A DNA stretch of 30,007 nucleotides from positions 1 through 30,007 of IMG/VR virus record IMGVR_UViG_3300020201_000722. The stretch is one strand, 5' to 3'. This document shows positions 13,361-22,217 of this stretch, in pieces. The notes beneath the pieces were generated by a model. That model made no database searches and was not told the DNA's origin. It saw only the letters and a list, made by a program, of their open reading frames with translations. Positions within the stretch are counted from its first letter, which is position 1. Each line of letters starts with the position of its first letter. Both the position numbers and the translations under genes were made by a program. Source of the stretch: a virus.

Positions 13361-16359
13361 GATCCTGGCACCGACTCACAGGTAAGCGCGCTCCACGCCC
13401 ACTGGGTGAGCCCCTTGCAGTTTTTCGGCTCGGTGTCGGAGGTGATTTCCGAGTCGGCGGGCCAGCACCGGCGCGGCACGACGAAGTTGGCGCCCGGGTA
13501 CGGCAGGGGGCACTCGCCGCAGTAGTAGGTCGCCGGGTAGCACCAGGACCCGAAGCACGACTTTCCATAGACGAGGAACATCGGCCCGCCCAGGTAGGTT
13601 GGGTCGGTCGGAGTGGGCAGGCCCTCCAGCAGCGTGCCCTCGGGCCATATCGCGCCCGTGACGCTGTAGAGAACCTGAAACTCCGAGCGGCAGTTGCAGA
13701 TTGCTGGCTCGCCCACCGCGGGCCAGCTGCCGCAGCCGTTGGTGGTCTCGCCCTCGCACTTGCCGTAGCCGTCGAGCAGCTCAAGCGGCGCGGTCAGCGA
13801 GCCGCTGTCGCTCGCCAGCTCAGACGCAAGCTCAAGGAACTGGGTCGAGTTGTCCACGATCACCCAGTTGTCGAACTCCGCGGTGTTCTCGGAGTCGGAG
13901 TCCTGGGTGGCGAGCACGGGCACACCCCCATCTTGGTAGGTGCAGTCGTTGGCGGTGAGCGATCCCGTCTCGCCGCCAACCACCTCCCACGCGACGGTGA
14001 AGCTGTAGCCCGAGAACGTGACCACCACATCAACCGTGTCGTCGTCCAGGACAATCGCCACCGAAGCCAGCACGATCTCCTCGTTCGCAACCATCCGGAT
14101 GATCTTCACAAGCCCAGTGTCAACCCCGGTGGGTTTGATGAACGCGAAGATGCCCGAGGCGTTGTCAAGCCCCTCTGTGCGGGCGCGCATCCCAGCCCCG
14201 TGGCTGGCGTTGGTGGCGTTGAGCGCTGTGAAGCTGATTACGGCGTCGCGCCAGTCGCCGTCCCAGATGCCGCGGGTTGGGGCGTATCCCACCATGGCCC
14301 GGATCGTCTTGGCGACGAAGCTCGCCGGCGTCACGGTTGCGCCCAGGGTCCACGTGCCGATCATATCAAGGATGTCGACCACGTCGCCCATGTCGTAGGT
14401 GTAGCTCCATGTCTCGGCCCGGGGGTCGAGCAGGTACCGCTTCCACATGATCCAGCGTTCGACAACATCCCCGCCGAGTGAGTAGTCGTACACCTCGAGC
14501 TCGTGCTGGGTGAAGTAGGAGCCGTCCATTTCACAGCCCGTTTCCAGGATGGTGCACGCCCCCCCGCTCGGGTCGCCGAACTCAAAGAACGTGCTCACGC
14601 AGGACTGGTACCAGAAGGCAATCGCCCGGTCGATCGTGACACAGCAACTCGTCCCGGGGACCAGTTGCCCGGGGATCGAGGCTGGTGTGGGGCCGGTGCG
14701 CAGGCACCCGTGCCCACCCCCCACGTCCCGGAAGGGCTCGGCCTCGTTGCCGTCGCAGCACTGGATGTCGAAGTCCGGCCAGGTGGCCCCGATGCACAGG
14801 CTGATCGTGCCGCTCGACTCGCTCGTGAGTTCGCCGATCTCCTCGTCCCACCCCGCGTGCGCCGGCTTGAAGTAGGTCCGCCCGGCCCCGAGGCCGTTCT
14901 CCCAGACCAGGTGCTCGACCGGGCGGGACACGGGGCAGTTGCCGCCCAGCGACATGGCGCGCCAGATGGCAAGCTCTGTGCCCATGCCGAAGACGACGTT
15001 GCGCAGGCCGGCTCCGGTCTCGTTGCAGTCCTCGCAGAGATTGGGCAGATCACGCTCAGGGTCGGTGATCCACGGGGCGCAGTTGGGGCGGCGGTACGCC
15101 CACTCGCGGTTGTACCCGCCATCGCGCTCGAGCAGCGGGATCCAGTTGAACTGGCACGGGGAGTGGAACGTCGTGGGCAGCATCGCCGCGGCGAGCAACT
15201 GCGGGTGGCAGAACTTGTCGTCGTTGTCCCCGCCCTCGACGCCGGGGGCGTTGCCCCACACCAGCGGATCGTGCCGGTGGAACACCACCGGGTCCGTGCC
15301 GCCGGTCGGGATGAAGGAGTCCCCGTCCTCGAAGTCCGGCTCCAGCTCGTTGGTGAACACGTACACGCAGAACAGGGCCCCCCACGCCCCCGCCTCGTCG
15401 TCGCAGGCCCCGCCGGCGGAGCCGCCAAAGGACGTCTTCCGCGGCTGAGGATCCGCCGTGTGCTCCATCTGGAACACGATCGAGAGAGTGAAGGTCTCCT
15501 CCCCGACCGTGTACTCGACCTCCCGCTTCCAGAAGTGCTTGGTGACGTTGAACGGGGGGCCGAAGGTCCACGCCGTCGCCGGCGGCGGGTCGCGCCCGAC
15601 GTGGTACGGGTTGCGGGTGGTCGCGTCCTCCAGCTCGGCGTCCTCATCGAACTGGAGGATGTGCGGGGTGTTCACGAGCGCCTGGAGGCACTCCGCGGAG
15701 AGCTGGCCCACGAGCCGGTGGTCGGGATCGCTCGTGAACTCGTCGGACAGACGGACAACGACCGCGCTGGGCATGATGCAATCGGCCCCTCGCACCGCCT
15801 CTCGCTCGCTGTTTCCCTCGTGCGGGAACCCCGACGCCCCGGGGCAGGGGTTGATGTACATGGGAGCCAGCACCGAGGGCGTGCCGTTCTCGGACACCAG
15901 CGCGATGGCCTGGGCCAGCTCGCAGTCGTCGCCCACGAAGCAGTTGGTCTGGTCGGGGGTGTAGGTGGCCGCGACGTCCGGGTTGACGATCGGATCGCGG
16001 GGCGTGAAGCCGGCGGCCCGCGGGGTGTTGAGCGGGCGCTTGAACGCGACCCACGCGGTCGGCGTCAGGCCGACGAACGCGACCTCCTGGTTGGCTAGGA
16101 CGATGAGTGTCACGGTCGATGGTACTTCCGCCGAAGATGGATGCTGCACGGTCACGCCCCGCCCCGAGTCGTTGACGATGACGAAGCGCGACGCGCCGTA
16201 CTCGCCCGGGTCGATGATGTGGTTGGTGGTGCTCGGGAGCGTCACAGTGAACGATCCCCCGGCCGACCCGCATCGCACCAGGCGCGGAGAGGCCATGGTC
16301 AGCGTGGTCGAACCCGAGATCGACATGGAGCCGCCGAACTGTGCCGATTCGCTAATCAT
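13357..16359 (-). CDS. Large cysteine-rich putative tail tip/baseplate protein (1000 aa)
   Basis: ATG at 16359 overlaps the DUF2460 stop as ATGA; no good independent ribosome binding site is seen, so coupled translation is likely. The apparent further extension upstream is a shadow. I count about 35 cysteines in 1000 residues, several in pairs (CEDC, QCC, SCC, CNC, CFGSWC, YCGEC), with high Trp, Pro and Gly. Residues of about 55-110 form a small beta domain (FVIVNDSGRGVTVQHP). Residues around 690-850 look like a laminin-G/concanavalin-type beta sandwich (RTEGLDNASGIFAFI, EFDNWVIVDN), which would suit carbohydrate binding. It lies inside the conserved tip gene order, so it is probably a virion protein. 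I do not recognise the family. Confidence 0.82.
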   Translation of the reverse strand: MISESAQFGGSMSISGSTTLTMASPRLVRCGSAGGSFTVTLPSTTNHIIDPGEYGASRFVIVNDSGRGVTVQHPSSAEVPSTVTLIVLANQEVAFVGLTPTAWVAFKRPLNTPRAAGFTPRDPIVNPDVAATYTPDQTNCFVGDDCELAQAIALVSENGTPSVLAPMYINPCPGASGFPHEGNSEREAVRGADCIMPSAVVVRLSDEFTSDPDHRLVGQLSAECLQALVNTPHILQFDEDAELEDATTRNPYHVGRDPPPATAWTFGPPFNVTKHFWKREVEYTVGEETFTLSIVFQMEHTADPQPRKTSFGGSAGGACDDEAGAWGALFCVYVFTNELEPDFEDGDSFIPTGGTDPVVFHRHDPLVWGNAPGVEGGDNDDKFCHPQLLAAAMLPTTFHSPCQFNWIPLLERDGGYNREWAYRRPNCAPWITDPERDLPNLCEDCNETGAGLRNVVFGMGTELAIWRAMSLGGNCPVSRPVEHLVWENGLGAGRTYFKPAHAGWDEEIGELTSESSGTISLCIGATWPDFDIQCCDGNEAEPFRDVGGGHGCLRTGPTPASIPGQLVPGTSCCVTIDRAIAFWYQSCVSTFFEFGDPSGGACTILETGCEMDGSYFTQHELEVYDYSLGGDVVERWIMWKRYLLDPRAETWSYTYDMGDVVDILDMIGTWTLGATVTPASFVAKTIRAMVGYAPTRGIWDGDWRDAVISFTALNATNASHGAGMRARTEGLDNASGIFAFIKPTGVDTGLVKIIRMVANEEIVLASVAIVLDDDTVDVVVTFSGYSFTVAWEVVGGETGSLTANDCTYQDGGVPVLATQDSDSENTAEFDNWVIVDNSTQFLELASELASDSGSLTAPLELLDGYGKCEGETTNGCGSWPAVGEPAICNCRSEFQVLYSVTGAIWPEGTLLEGLPTPTDPTYLGGPMFLVYGKSCFGSWCYPATYYCGECPLPYPGANFVVPRRCWPADSEITSDTEPKNCKGLTQWAWSALTCESVPGS

Positions 16360-17333
16360 GCGGCGTACCAGACAAAGCCACCCACACCATCGGTGCTGAG
16401 GTGGATGTGCGTGCCCTCTCCGGTGGCGAGGGTGAGGAGCGTGTTGTCCAGGTGGTCCTTGATGTCGATGTCCTCGGCTCCGACGTTCATCACCACCCAC
16501 AGGTCGGGGCCGGTGGGGAGATCGGCCGGATCCGGCAGCAGAGCGGCGAACCCGGCGGTCTCGGCGGACAGGACGTAGAGCTGGGCGATGGTGAGGGCCA
16601 GTGTCAGGTCCCCGGTCATCTCCCGCTCCTTGTGTCCACCGTAGTTGCGGTTGATGTTGACGCCGACCGGGCTCACCAGCTCGACCATCTCCAGGCTGGA
16701 GATGGTGTTCTGGTCCGGCTCCTCGCGCGTGGTCGCGAGCCACTCATCCACGTCCTTGCTGAACCGAACCGGCACCCGGAACTCGAACCCGACCGTGATC
16801 GCGTGGCCGGCGGTGGGGGGGGCCACGAACGTCACCAGGCCGGTGGTGTAGTCCACCGAGTAATCGGCCCCCTCCGTCTGCGCGACGCCGTTCACGGCGA
16901 CCGTGACGGCGTTGGCCCCCGTCACCTCCGCGGCGTCGGTGGGCTTGTTGATCGTCCGCGTGATGGTGGAGAGGCCGCTGGTGTACTTCTTGACGAGCTG
17001 GAACTGGGTCGTCGAGCCGTCGCCGGTGCCAATCTGGACGTCCGTGTTGGAGGGCTGGGAGACGCCGTCCAAGGCGGTCGTGAAGTCGTTGGGGTCCTTC
17101 ACGCGGAACCCGAGCAGGGCGCCCTGCTGGCCGATGACGAAGCGCCGGATGTCGGCGATCTCCTCGTTTGTGCGGTCGATCACGCGGAGTCGGAAGCGGT
17201 GGCGGGGGGTGTCCGACCGCGCCACGCGCTCCTCGCCGGCGTCGTCCGTCTCTGTGATGAGCGTGTTGTGCCCAGGTCCGGAGCCGGAGCCGAACCCCAC
17301 CAGATCCTTGTCGAAGTCGATCTCGTTGAACAT
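16356..17333 (-). CDS. DUF2460 family distal tail protein (GTA gp12-like) with extra C-terminal domain
   Basis: This protein has 325 residues; the family is usually about 200-210. The first 225 or so match DUF2460, with DTPRHRFRLRVIDRTNEEI, then IRRFVIGQQGALLGFRVKDP. It also has GDGSTTQFQLVKKY, VNGVAQTEGADYSVDYTTG, and VTFVAPPTAGHAITVGFEF before VPVRF. These are the distal tail proteins that form the ring below the tube, following the tape measure gene exactly as here. The last 100 residues (LWVVMNVGAEDIDIKDHL, then ending in GFVWYAA) are an added small beta domain. It is 4 nt after the tape measure gene. Ribosome binding site weak. Confidence 0.9.
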   Translation of the reverse strand: MFNEIDFDKDLVGFGSGSGPGHNTLITETDDAGEERVARSDTPRHRFRLRVIDRTNEEIADIRRFVIGQQGALLGFRVKDPNDFTTALDGVSQPSNTDVQIGTGDGSTTQFQLVKKYTSGLSTITRTINKPTDAAEVTGANAVTVAVNGVAQTEGADYSVDYTTGLVTFVAPPTAGHAITVGFEFRVPVRFSKDVDEWLATTREEPDQNTISSLEMVELVSPVGVNINRNYGGHKEREMTGDLTLALTIAQLYVLSAETAGFAALLPDPADLPTGPDLWVVMNVGAEDIDIKDHLDNTLLTLATGEGTHIHLSTDGVGGFVWYAA

Positions 17334-17337
17334 TGGC

Positions 17338-20300
17338 TCAGCCCCCGGCGAGTTCCATCAGCCTACCGCGCATCTGCCTGGACGACCGGCGGAAGGACCC
17401 CGCATCATTGGCCCGGACGTTCATGTAGATGTTGGTGCTCCGCCCGCCGCCGCCCGACGCGCGGATGCCCAGCGAGCCGTCCGGGGCCTGCACGACCGGC
17501 ATCACCGCCTCCGGGGCGTCCTCGCCGATGAGGCCGACCTGGTTGCCCCGCATCCCGAAGGTGGTCGGGCCGGTGGCCATGAAGCCCTTGGCCATGGGGC
17601 GCACCTGGCCCTGCGACACCACCATGCCCTTGGCGCCGATGGTCGGGAGCAGGTTGGCGCCGGTCAGTCCGAAGGTGCTGTTGAGCGCGGGGTTGACCAG
17701 GCCGCGGATGATCGTGAACTCCAGGATCATGCGGAGCACCTGCTGCTGGATCGAGCGGAGCAGGTTGCCGGTGATCTCGAGGATGTTGGCTCCGCCGGTC
17801 TCGAAGGCGTCGGTGAGGCCGGCAACGAGGGAGTCGCCGATGCCGGTGCTGATTCCGGCCGCGAGCTGTTGGAAGGCGATCTCCACCGTGTCGGCGACCT
17901 CGTTGGCCTTGGCCTTCAGTTCCTCAAGCTTCTCGATGGCGATGTTGAAGTTCTCAACCGCGATCTCGTCCCGGGTGGTCACCGAAGCCGTGGCCCGGCT
18001 GGCGAAACCCTGGGGGTTCTCGACTCGATCACGCTCTGCGCGGAGCCGCGCAATGAAGAGGTCGACCAGTTCCTCGGTCACCGCGACGCCGTCTTTGGCG
18101 TTCTCGTTGTAACGAGCCACCGCGTCGGCGATGTTGTTGATGGTGTTGACGATCGTGTCGCCCAACCGCGGGTCCAGGAAGGGATCCGCACCTGTTTGCG
18201 TGAGCACGCCCGCGAGCGAGTTCCCGACCACGCTCCGTTGATCGGCCCCCAGCTCCCTCGCTCGCTCCGACCCCAGGACACCGGCGATCCCGTTGATGCT
18301 GGTGAAGTCTTGCCCCGCGATGACGCTGAGGATGTCGGTGCTCTGGCGGATCCGGGCAATGTCCGGGAGCTGGCGAGTGAACCCCTCGGAGGCCTGCAGG
18401 AAGCCACCAAGTGCGCCACGGAATCCGTCCACGAATCCCTCGCGGGCGTCCGCCTCGGCCGCCAGCAGACGGGCGATCTTCTCCTCGAGTTCCGCGATCT
18501 GGTCAAACGCGCCCTCAAGCCTTGCACCCTCGAGCCTGGGATTGAGGCGCCCACGGACCTCGCCGGACTCAGCCAGGTTGCGATCAAGGGTTGCAGATTG
18601 CTCCCTCAGCGCCCCAGCGATGGCCTCGACATTCCCAACCAACGTGTCAACGTCGTTGAACTTCGGGAGCTGCTCCAGCGTCCGGCCGAGTTGCTGCCCG
18701 AATAACAGCAGCGCCTTGATGGTAGAGCTGTCGGTTGGCGTGGTTGGCAGTGCCGCTGCACTCTGGTTGGCCCTCTGCAATCTGAGCCTTTGGAGCTCGC
18801 TGTTAACGTAGCGGAGCTCCTGTGCAATCTCCTGTCTACGCACAAACGGACTCGTCGAGAGAGTGGTCAAGAGAGTGGTATCGTCACCCGTGAGGAGTTC
18901 TTGATCACGGACCACCATTGCCTGGCTGCTGGCAGCTAAGCCCAATGGAGCGACCTCGATCGCGTCGGCCGTAATCGCCGCCGCCGACGCGACGGCCGGG
19001 AAGGGGTTGAAGACGCCGAGCAATTCCCTGAGCGCGGAGGCGGCGGCGGTTTGGGCGGCGGCCACCGTTCCTGTGATCACATCACTCTGATCATCCAATT
19101 GAGTGAGCAAGGCCTCAAGTCTGGCCTGTCGGTCAAGGAGCCGGCGCATGGCGGTCTCTGGCGTTGGGGTCGCGCTCACGTCCACGCCCAAGCTTCTAGC
19201 AATCGACGAGGCAAATGCGGCGACCACCGGGACCGCCTCGAGCAACGAGGCCGTGAGCTTTCCCAAGCCCTCGATGGCGTTGCCAACCGACGTGGCCAAC
19301 GCGTCGATCTCGACGTTCTGGAGGTCGTCCGTGAGGTCGATCGAGACACCGCTCAGGGTGGTCAGCGCGACACTGGCGCTCTGCAGCACCCGGTCCAGCG
19401 TCGTGTCGAGGGCGCGATTGATGGTCGCGGCCCCGGCCTGCCCGCCCGGGGTGGTGATGAGGCCGGAGACCAGATCGCCGGCCCGGCGCACGATGCGCAC
19501 CACACGGTCGTAGATGCCCTGGTCGCCGATGAAGGCGAAGAACTCCTCGAGCACACCGCGGAACCGGACGCCCTGCACGGACAGCAGGTTGTTGAAGGCG
19601 TCGATACCCTCCTCGCCCACGAACGTGTCCACGAACGTGCGCAGGGCCTTGATCGTGAGCTGTGGGTCCGCCTTCAGCTCCTCCAGGGTGGCCCCGATGG
19701 AGCCGGCGATGGCGTCGGGGGACAGCTCGAACCGGAATCGCAGGGACCGGAACTCGCCCGCCAGCGCCTCGCGAACGGCGAACTGGGCGCCCTCGATCCC
19801 CTGCTCCGGGTCGATCGACGCCAGGCCGGAGAGGATGGTCAGCAGGTTGTTGAGCCCGTCGACCCGCTCCGCCCCCCTGTTCGAGAGGATCGACGCCGTG
19901 GCCGGCGTGAACGCAAGGCCGCGGATGCCGGTGAGGCCCTGCCGCGTGGTCAGGGGGAGGCCCTGGGACGCCTCGCGGATGTCGCCCACCAGCGAGCGCA
20001 CGCCGCCGCCCGCGCCCACCACGCCCGTCAGGGAGGCCTCCAGCCGGCGGAAGTTGTCCGTCGCCTCCAGGACCGACTGTGCCATCTGGCGGACAGGCTC
20101 CACCACGAACCGCTCGATCGTGCGTCCGAAGGTGCGGAGGGTGAACCCGATCAGCACGAACGACGCCAGCGTGCGGGTGAACGACGAGTACCCGGCCCCC
20201 AGCCTCGACAGCAGCCCTTGCTGCCGCTCCAGCTCCCGGTTCTTGCGCTCCGCGGCGCGGCGCTCGGAGGCGGCGCCCGCCAGGGTCTCCCGGGTCAGCC

Positions 20301-21150
20301 TCGACTGGGCGCGGGCGAGCGTGAGCATCACCTTCTCTCGAGCCCGGAGCGTAAGCAGCCCGCTCTGGAGCGCGGTGTTGAGGATCTCGATCTCGCGGCG
20401 GGCGTCCCGGGACGCGCGGGCAAACGCCGCCTGGGCCAGCACTTGCCGCTCGATATCGCGGTCACTGGTGCGGACCTTGCCCACCAGCTTCTTGAGACGC
20501 TCGGCCGCGGCCTTCCTGGTCTCCTCGGCCAGGCGGCGCTCTGCCTTCGCCAGGGCGATCGTGGCCTGCTCAGCCTGCTTGGTGGTCAGCACCCCGCCGC
20601 CCATGGCGGCGCGGAGGACCTCCACCTCCTTGGCGGTTTTGCCCGACACCCGCGCCAGAGCCGCCTCCGCCAGCGCCTGCCCGCCGATCGCCTTGGCCGC
20701 CTTGGCCGCCTCGGCGGTCAGCTTCCCCGTGACGATCGTGATCTGCTGCTGGAGCTGGAGCGCCTCCAGGGACTCGGCGTTGACGGACCCGAGCTGCGTC
20801 TTCAGGATGGCCAGGGCGTCGGTGTAGCGCCCCCCCACGGTGGCGGTGCGGGCGATAGCCACCTGAAGCCGCTGCTGGGCGGCGGCTTGGGCCTGGGTGA
20901 TCGCGGTGATCTGCCGCTGGCTCTTGTTGGTCTCGACGAACGCCCGGTTCTCATCCCGGATCGTCGGGATCATCAGTTTGTGCAGGGCAAGCTGGGCCTC
21001 GAGCGCCCGCGTGTATTCCCGCGACTGCTTGGCGGCGGCGACCTCGCTCCCGACGAGCGTGCGCACCGCCGCCTGGGCCTTGTTCAGGTTCGCGATCCCG
21101 CGGTCCTTTACCTCGAGAAGGATCGAAACAATGGATTCGATGTCGCCCAT
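17338..21150 (-). CDS. Tail tape measure protein
   Basis: At 1270 residues this is the longest gene, and it lies immediately after the frameshifting chaperone pair, the diagnostic place for a tape measure. The N-terminal 300 residues are Ala/Arg/Lys/Glu-rich and coiled-coil-like. A hydrophobic segment (FVLIGFTLRTFG) lies near 330-340. The C-terminus shows the family's VGLIGEDAPEAVMPVVQAPD then GSLGIRASGGGGRS motif. By the usual rule of about 0.15 nm per residue, the tail would be roughly 190 nm, so a siphovirus-type long tail. ATG at 21150 is used, 33 nt after the chaperone stop; the ribosome binding site is unremarkable. The middle (about 18500-19300) looks lower in GC by eye. Confidence 0.93.
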   Translation of the reverse strand: MGDIESIVSILLEVKDRGIANLNKAQAAVRTLVGSEVAAAKQSREYTRALEAQLALHKLMIPTIRDENRAFVETNKSQRQITAITQAQAAAQQRLQVAIARTATVGGRYTDALAILKTQLGSVNAESLEALQLQQQITIVTGKLTAEAAKAAKAIGGQALAEAALARVSGKTAKEVEVLRAAMGGGVLTTKQAEQATIALAKAERRLAEETRKAAAERLKKLVGKVRTSDRDIERQVLAQAAFARASRDARREIEILNTALQSGLLTLRAREKVMLTLARAQSRLTRETLAGAASERRAAERKNRELERQQGLLSRLGAGYSSFTRTLASFVLIGFTLRTFGRTIERFVVEPVRQMAQSVLEATDNFRRLEASLTGVVGAGGGVRSLVGDIREASQGLPLTTRQGLTGIRGLAFTPATASILSNRGAERVDGLNNLLTILSGLASIDPEQGIEGAQFAVREALAGEFRSLRFRFELSPDAIAGSIGATLEELKADPQLTIKALRTFVDTFVGEEGIDAFNNLLSVQGVRFRGVLEEFFAFIGDQGIYDRVVRIVRRAGDLVSGLITTPGGQAGAATINRALDTTLDRVLQSASVALTTLSGVSIDLTDDLQNVEIDALATSVGNAIEGLGKLTASLLEAVPVVAAFASSIARSLGVDVSATPTPETAMRRLLDRQARLEALLTQLDDQSDVITGTVAAAQTAAASALRELLGVFNPFPAVASAAAITADAIEVAPLGLAASSQAMVVRDQELLTGDDTTLLTTLSTSPFVRRQEIAQELRYVNSELQRLRLQRANQSAAALPTTPTDSSTIKALLLFGQQLGRTLEQLPKFNDVDTLVGNVEAIAGALREQSATLDRNLAESGEVRGRLNPRLEGARLEGAFDQIAELEEKIARLLAAEADAREGFVDGFRGALGGFLQASEGFTRQLPDIARIRQSTDILSVIAGQDFTSINGIAGVLGSERARELGADQRSVVGNSLAGVLTQTGADPFLDPRLGDTIVNTINNIADAVARYNENAKDGVAVTEELVDLFIARLRAERDRVENPQGFASRATASVTTRDEIAVENFNIAIEKLEELKAKANEVADTVEIAFQQLAAGISTGIGDSLVAGLTDAFETGGANILEITGNLLRSIQQQVLRMILEFTIIRGLVNPALNSTFGLTGANLLPTIGAKGMVVSQGQVRPMAKGFMATGPTTFGMRGNQVGLIGEDAPEAVMPVVQAPDGSLGIRASGGGGRSTNIYMNVRANDAGSFRRSSRQMRGRLMELAGG

Positions 21151-21183
21151 CTGCCCAACTAGACGCTCCGGCGGCGCGGGGGG

Positions 21184-22184
21184 CTATTTGCCCTTCTTCG
21201 AGGCGGCGTCGATCTTGGCGTTGAGATGGCGGTTGGAGATGGCGTCCATCACCATCACCCGCCGCATCACCTCGTCGGGCTCGTCGATCTCGTGGGCGTC
21301 CATGAGCCACTTGATGCCGGCGATGACCGCCTCGAGCCGCAACCCGAGCCTGTGCCCCGACATGGGGTTGGTGGTCTGTTGCTCGCGGACCAGGTTGTAG
21401 AGACGGAGGGTCTGGATGTTGATTCGGCCAAGCTCGGGCTTCGGGCAGGCCTCGCAGTCCGGCCGGGCCGCGTCCGGCAGGACCATGATGCCAGGGCGGC
21501 CCGCGCGGGTGATCTCCACCGGGTCGTCGAGCATCTCGCCCCGAACGGTGATCGTCACCTTGTTGTTGGCGGCCCAGAGCGACTCGACGTTCGCTATGCA
21601 GTCACGGCAGGTGGTTCGCCCGAACTCCCACTCTGACCAGATCCGGAGTTTCCCAAGGAGTCCTCCATCTTCTCCTCGGTCGACCGGCCCTCGCCGGTCT
21701 CGTCGTCGTCGTCCTCCTCATCCGGCCGGCCAAACCAGTACCCGTTGGTCTGCATGACCAGGTCGATCACACCGGGCAGGTTGCTCAGGCGGATCATCGC
21801 CTCGAGGTTGTCGGCGGTGAACCTGATGGCGTCGGTGGCCTTGATCTTGTCGAAGTCCACCTGCAGGCCCAGGGCGAAGGCGGCCGCGCCGTTGAGGCGC
21901 CAGTCGAGCAGGTATTCGGCGCACACGAGCCGGCGGACCCGTTCCTCGGCGATGTGCAGCGCTTTGACGCCCGACGCCTTGGCGGCCTTGCGCTCGGTGG
22001 CCGACGCGATCAGCTCGCGGTAATCGCGGGGGGTCGTGTACTTGAGCTTGAGGCGCAGGTCCGGGTCGCCCTTGTGGTCTTCCTTGGGATTCCGGAAGAC
22101 GACGCCCTGTCCCTCGCGAGCGTCGAAGTCGAACCAGCGCGGCTCGGGGGTCTTGATGAGGTTCTTGAGGATCAGCTCGGCCAT
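21184..22184 (-). CDS. Tail assembly chaperone G-T fusion made by -1 frameshift
   Basis: The predicted product is about 333 residues: 179 from the G frame, then 154 from the -1 frame after slippage at 21654-21648. The -1 frame is open from 21714 down to the stop at 21184 with no good independent start. The GTG at 21558 would cut through protein-like sequence (TTCRDCIANVESLWAANNKV). The T part includes a CxxC (ARPDCEACPKPE), then INIQTLRLYNLVREQQ and an amphipathic LRLEAVIAGIKWLMDAHEID. By analogy with lambda gpG-gpT, the fusion binds the tape measure and recruits tube subunits. The gene sits exactly between tail tube and tape measure. Frameshift evidence is from the sequence; efficiency is unknown. 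Confidence 0.85.
21594..22184 (-). CDS. Tail assembly chaperone G
   Basis: This is the 196-residue zero-frame product. The N-terminal part (FDFDAREGQGVVFRNPKEDH) is beta-like. A helical centre has ERVRRLVCAEYLLDWRLNGA, then NLEAMIRLSNLPGVIDLVMQ. The tail is acidic then Ser/Gly-rich (DEEDDDDETGEG), typical of gpG-type chaperones, in which the linker precedes the shift site. ATG at 22184 with GGAG upstream. The stop at 21594 lies 54 nt after the slippery heptamer, so the shorter protein has a 17-residue unique end. Confidence 0.85.
   Translation of the reverse strand: MAELILKNLIKTPEPRWFDFDAREGQGVVFRNPKEDHKGDPDLRLKLKYTTPRDYRELIASATERKAAKASGVKALHIAEERVRRLVCAEYLLDWRLNGAAAFALGLQVDFDKIKATDAIRFTADNLEAMIRLSNLPGVIDLVMQTNGYWFGRPDEEDDDDETGEGRSTEEKMEDSLGNSGSGQSGSSGEPPAVTA
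21648..21654 (-). promoter_or_regulatory. Programmed -1 ribosomal frameshift slippery site GGGAAAC
   Basis: The heptamer is in the required phase: zero-frame codons TTG GGA AAC (residues 177-179 of G) can re-pair as GGG AAA. It fits X XXY YYZ and differs from the lambda G-T site (GGGAAAG) only in the last base. Confidence 0.85.
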
Positions 22185-22217
22185 GATGGTGGTCTCCAGG
22201 TCGGGAGCATAGCGGCA

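Noticed and set aside
16903-18705. A 600-residue plus-strand open frame
   Set aside because: Shadow of the tape measure and DUF2460 genes.
21184-21558. Independent 124-residue gene starting at GTG 21558
   Set aside because: Protein-like sequence continues upstream in the same frame to the GGAAAC slip site, so it is the second half of the G-T fusion.
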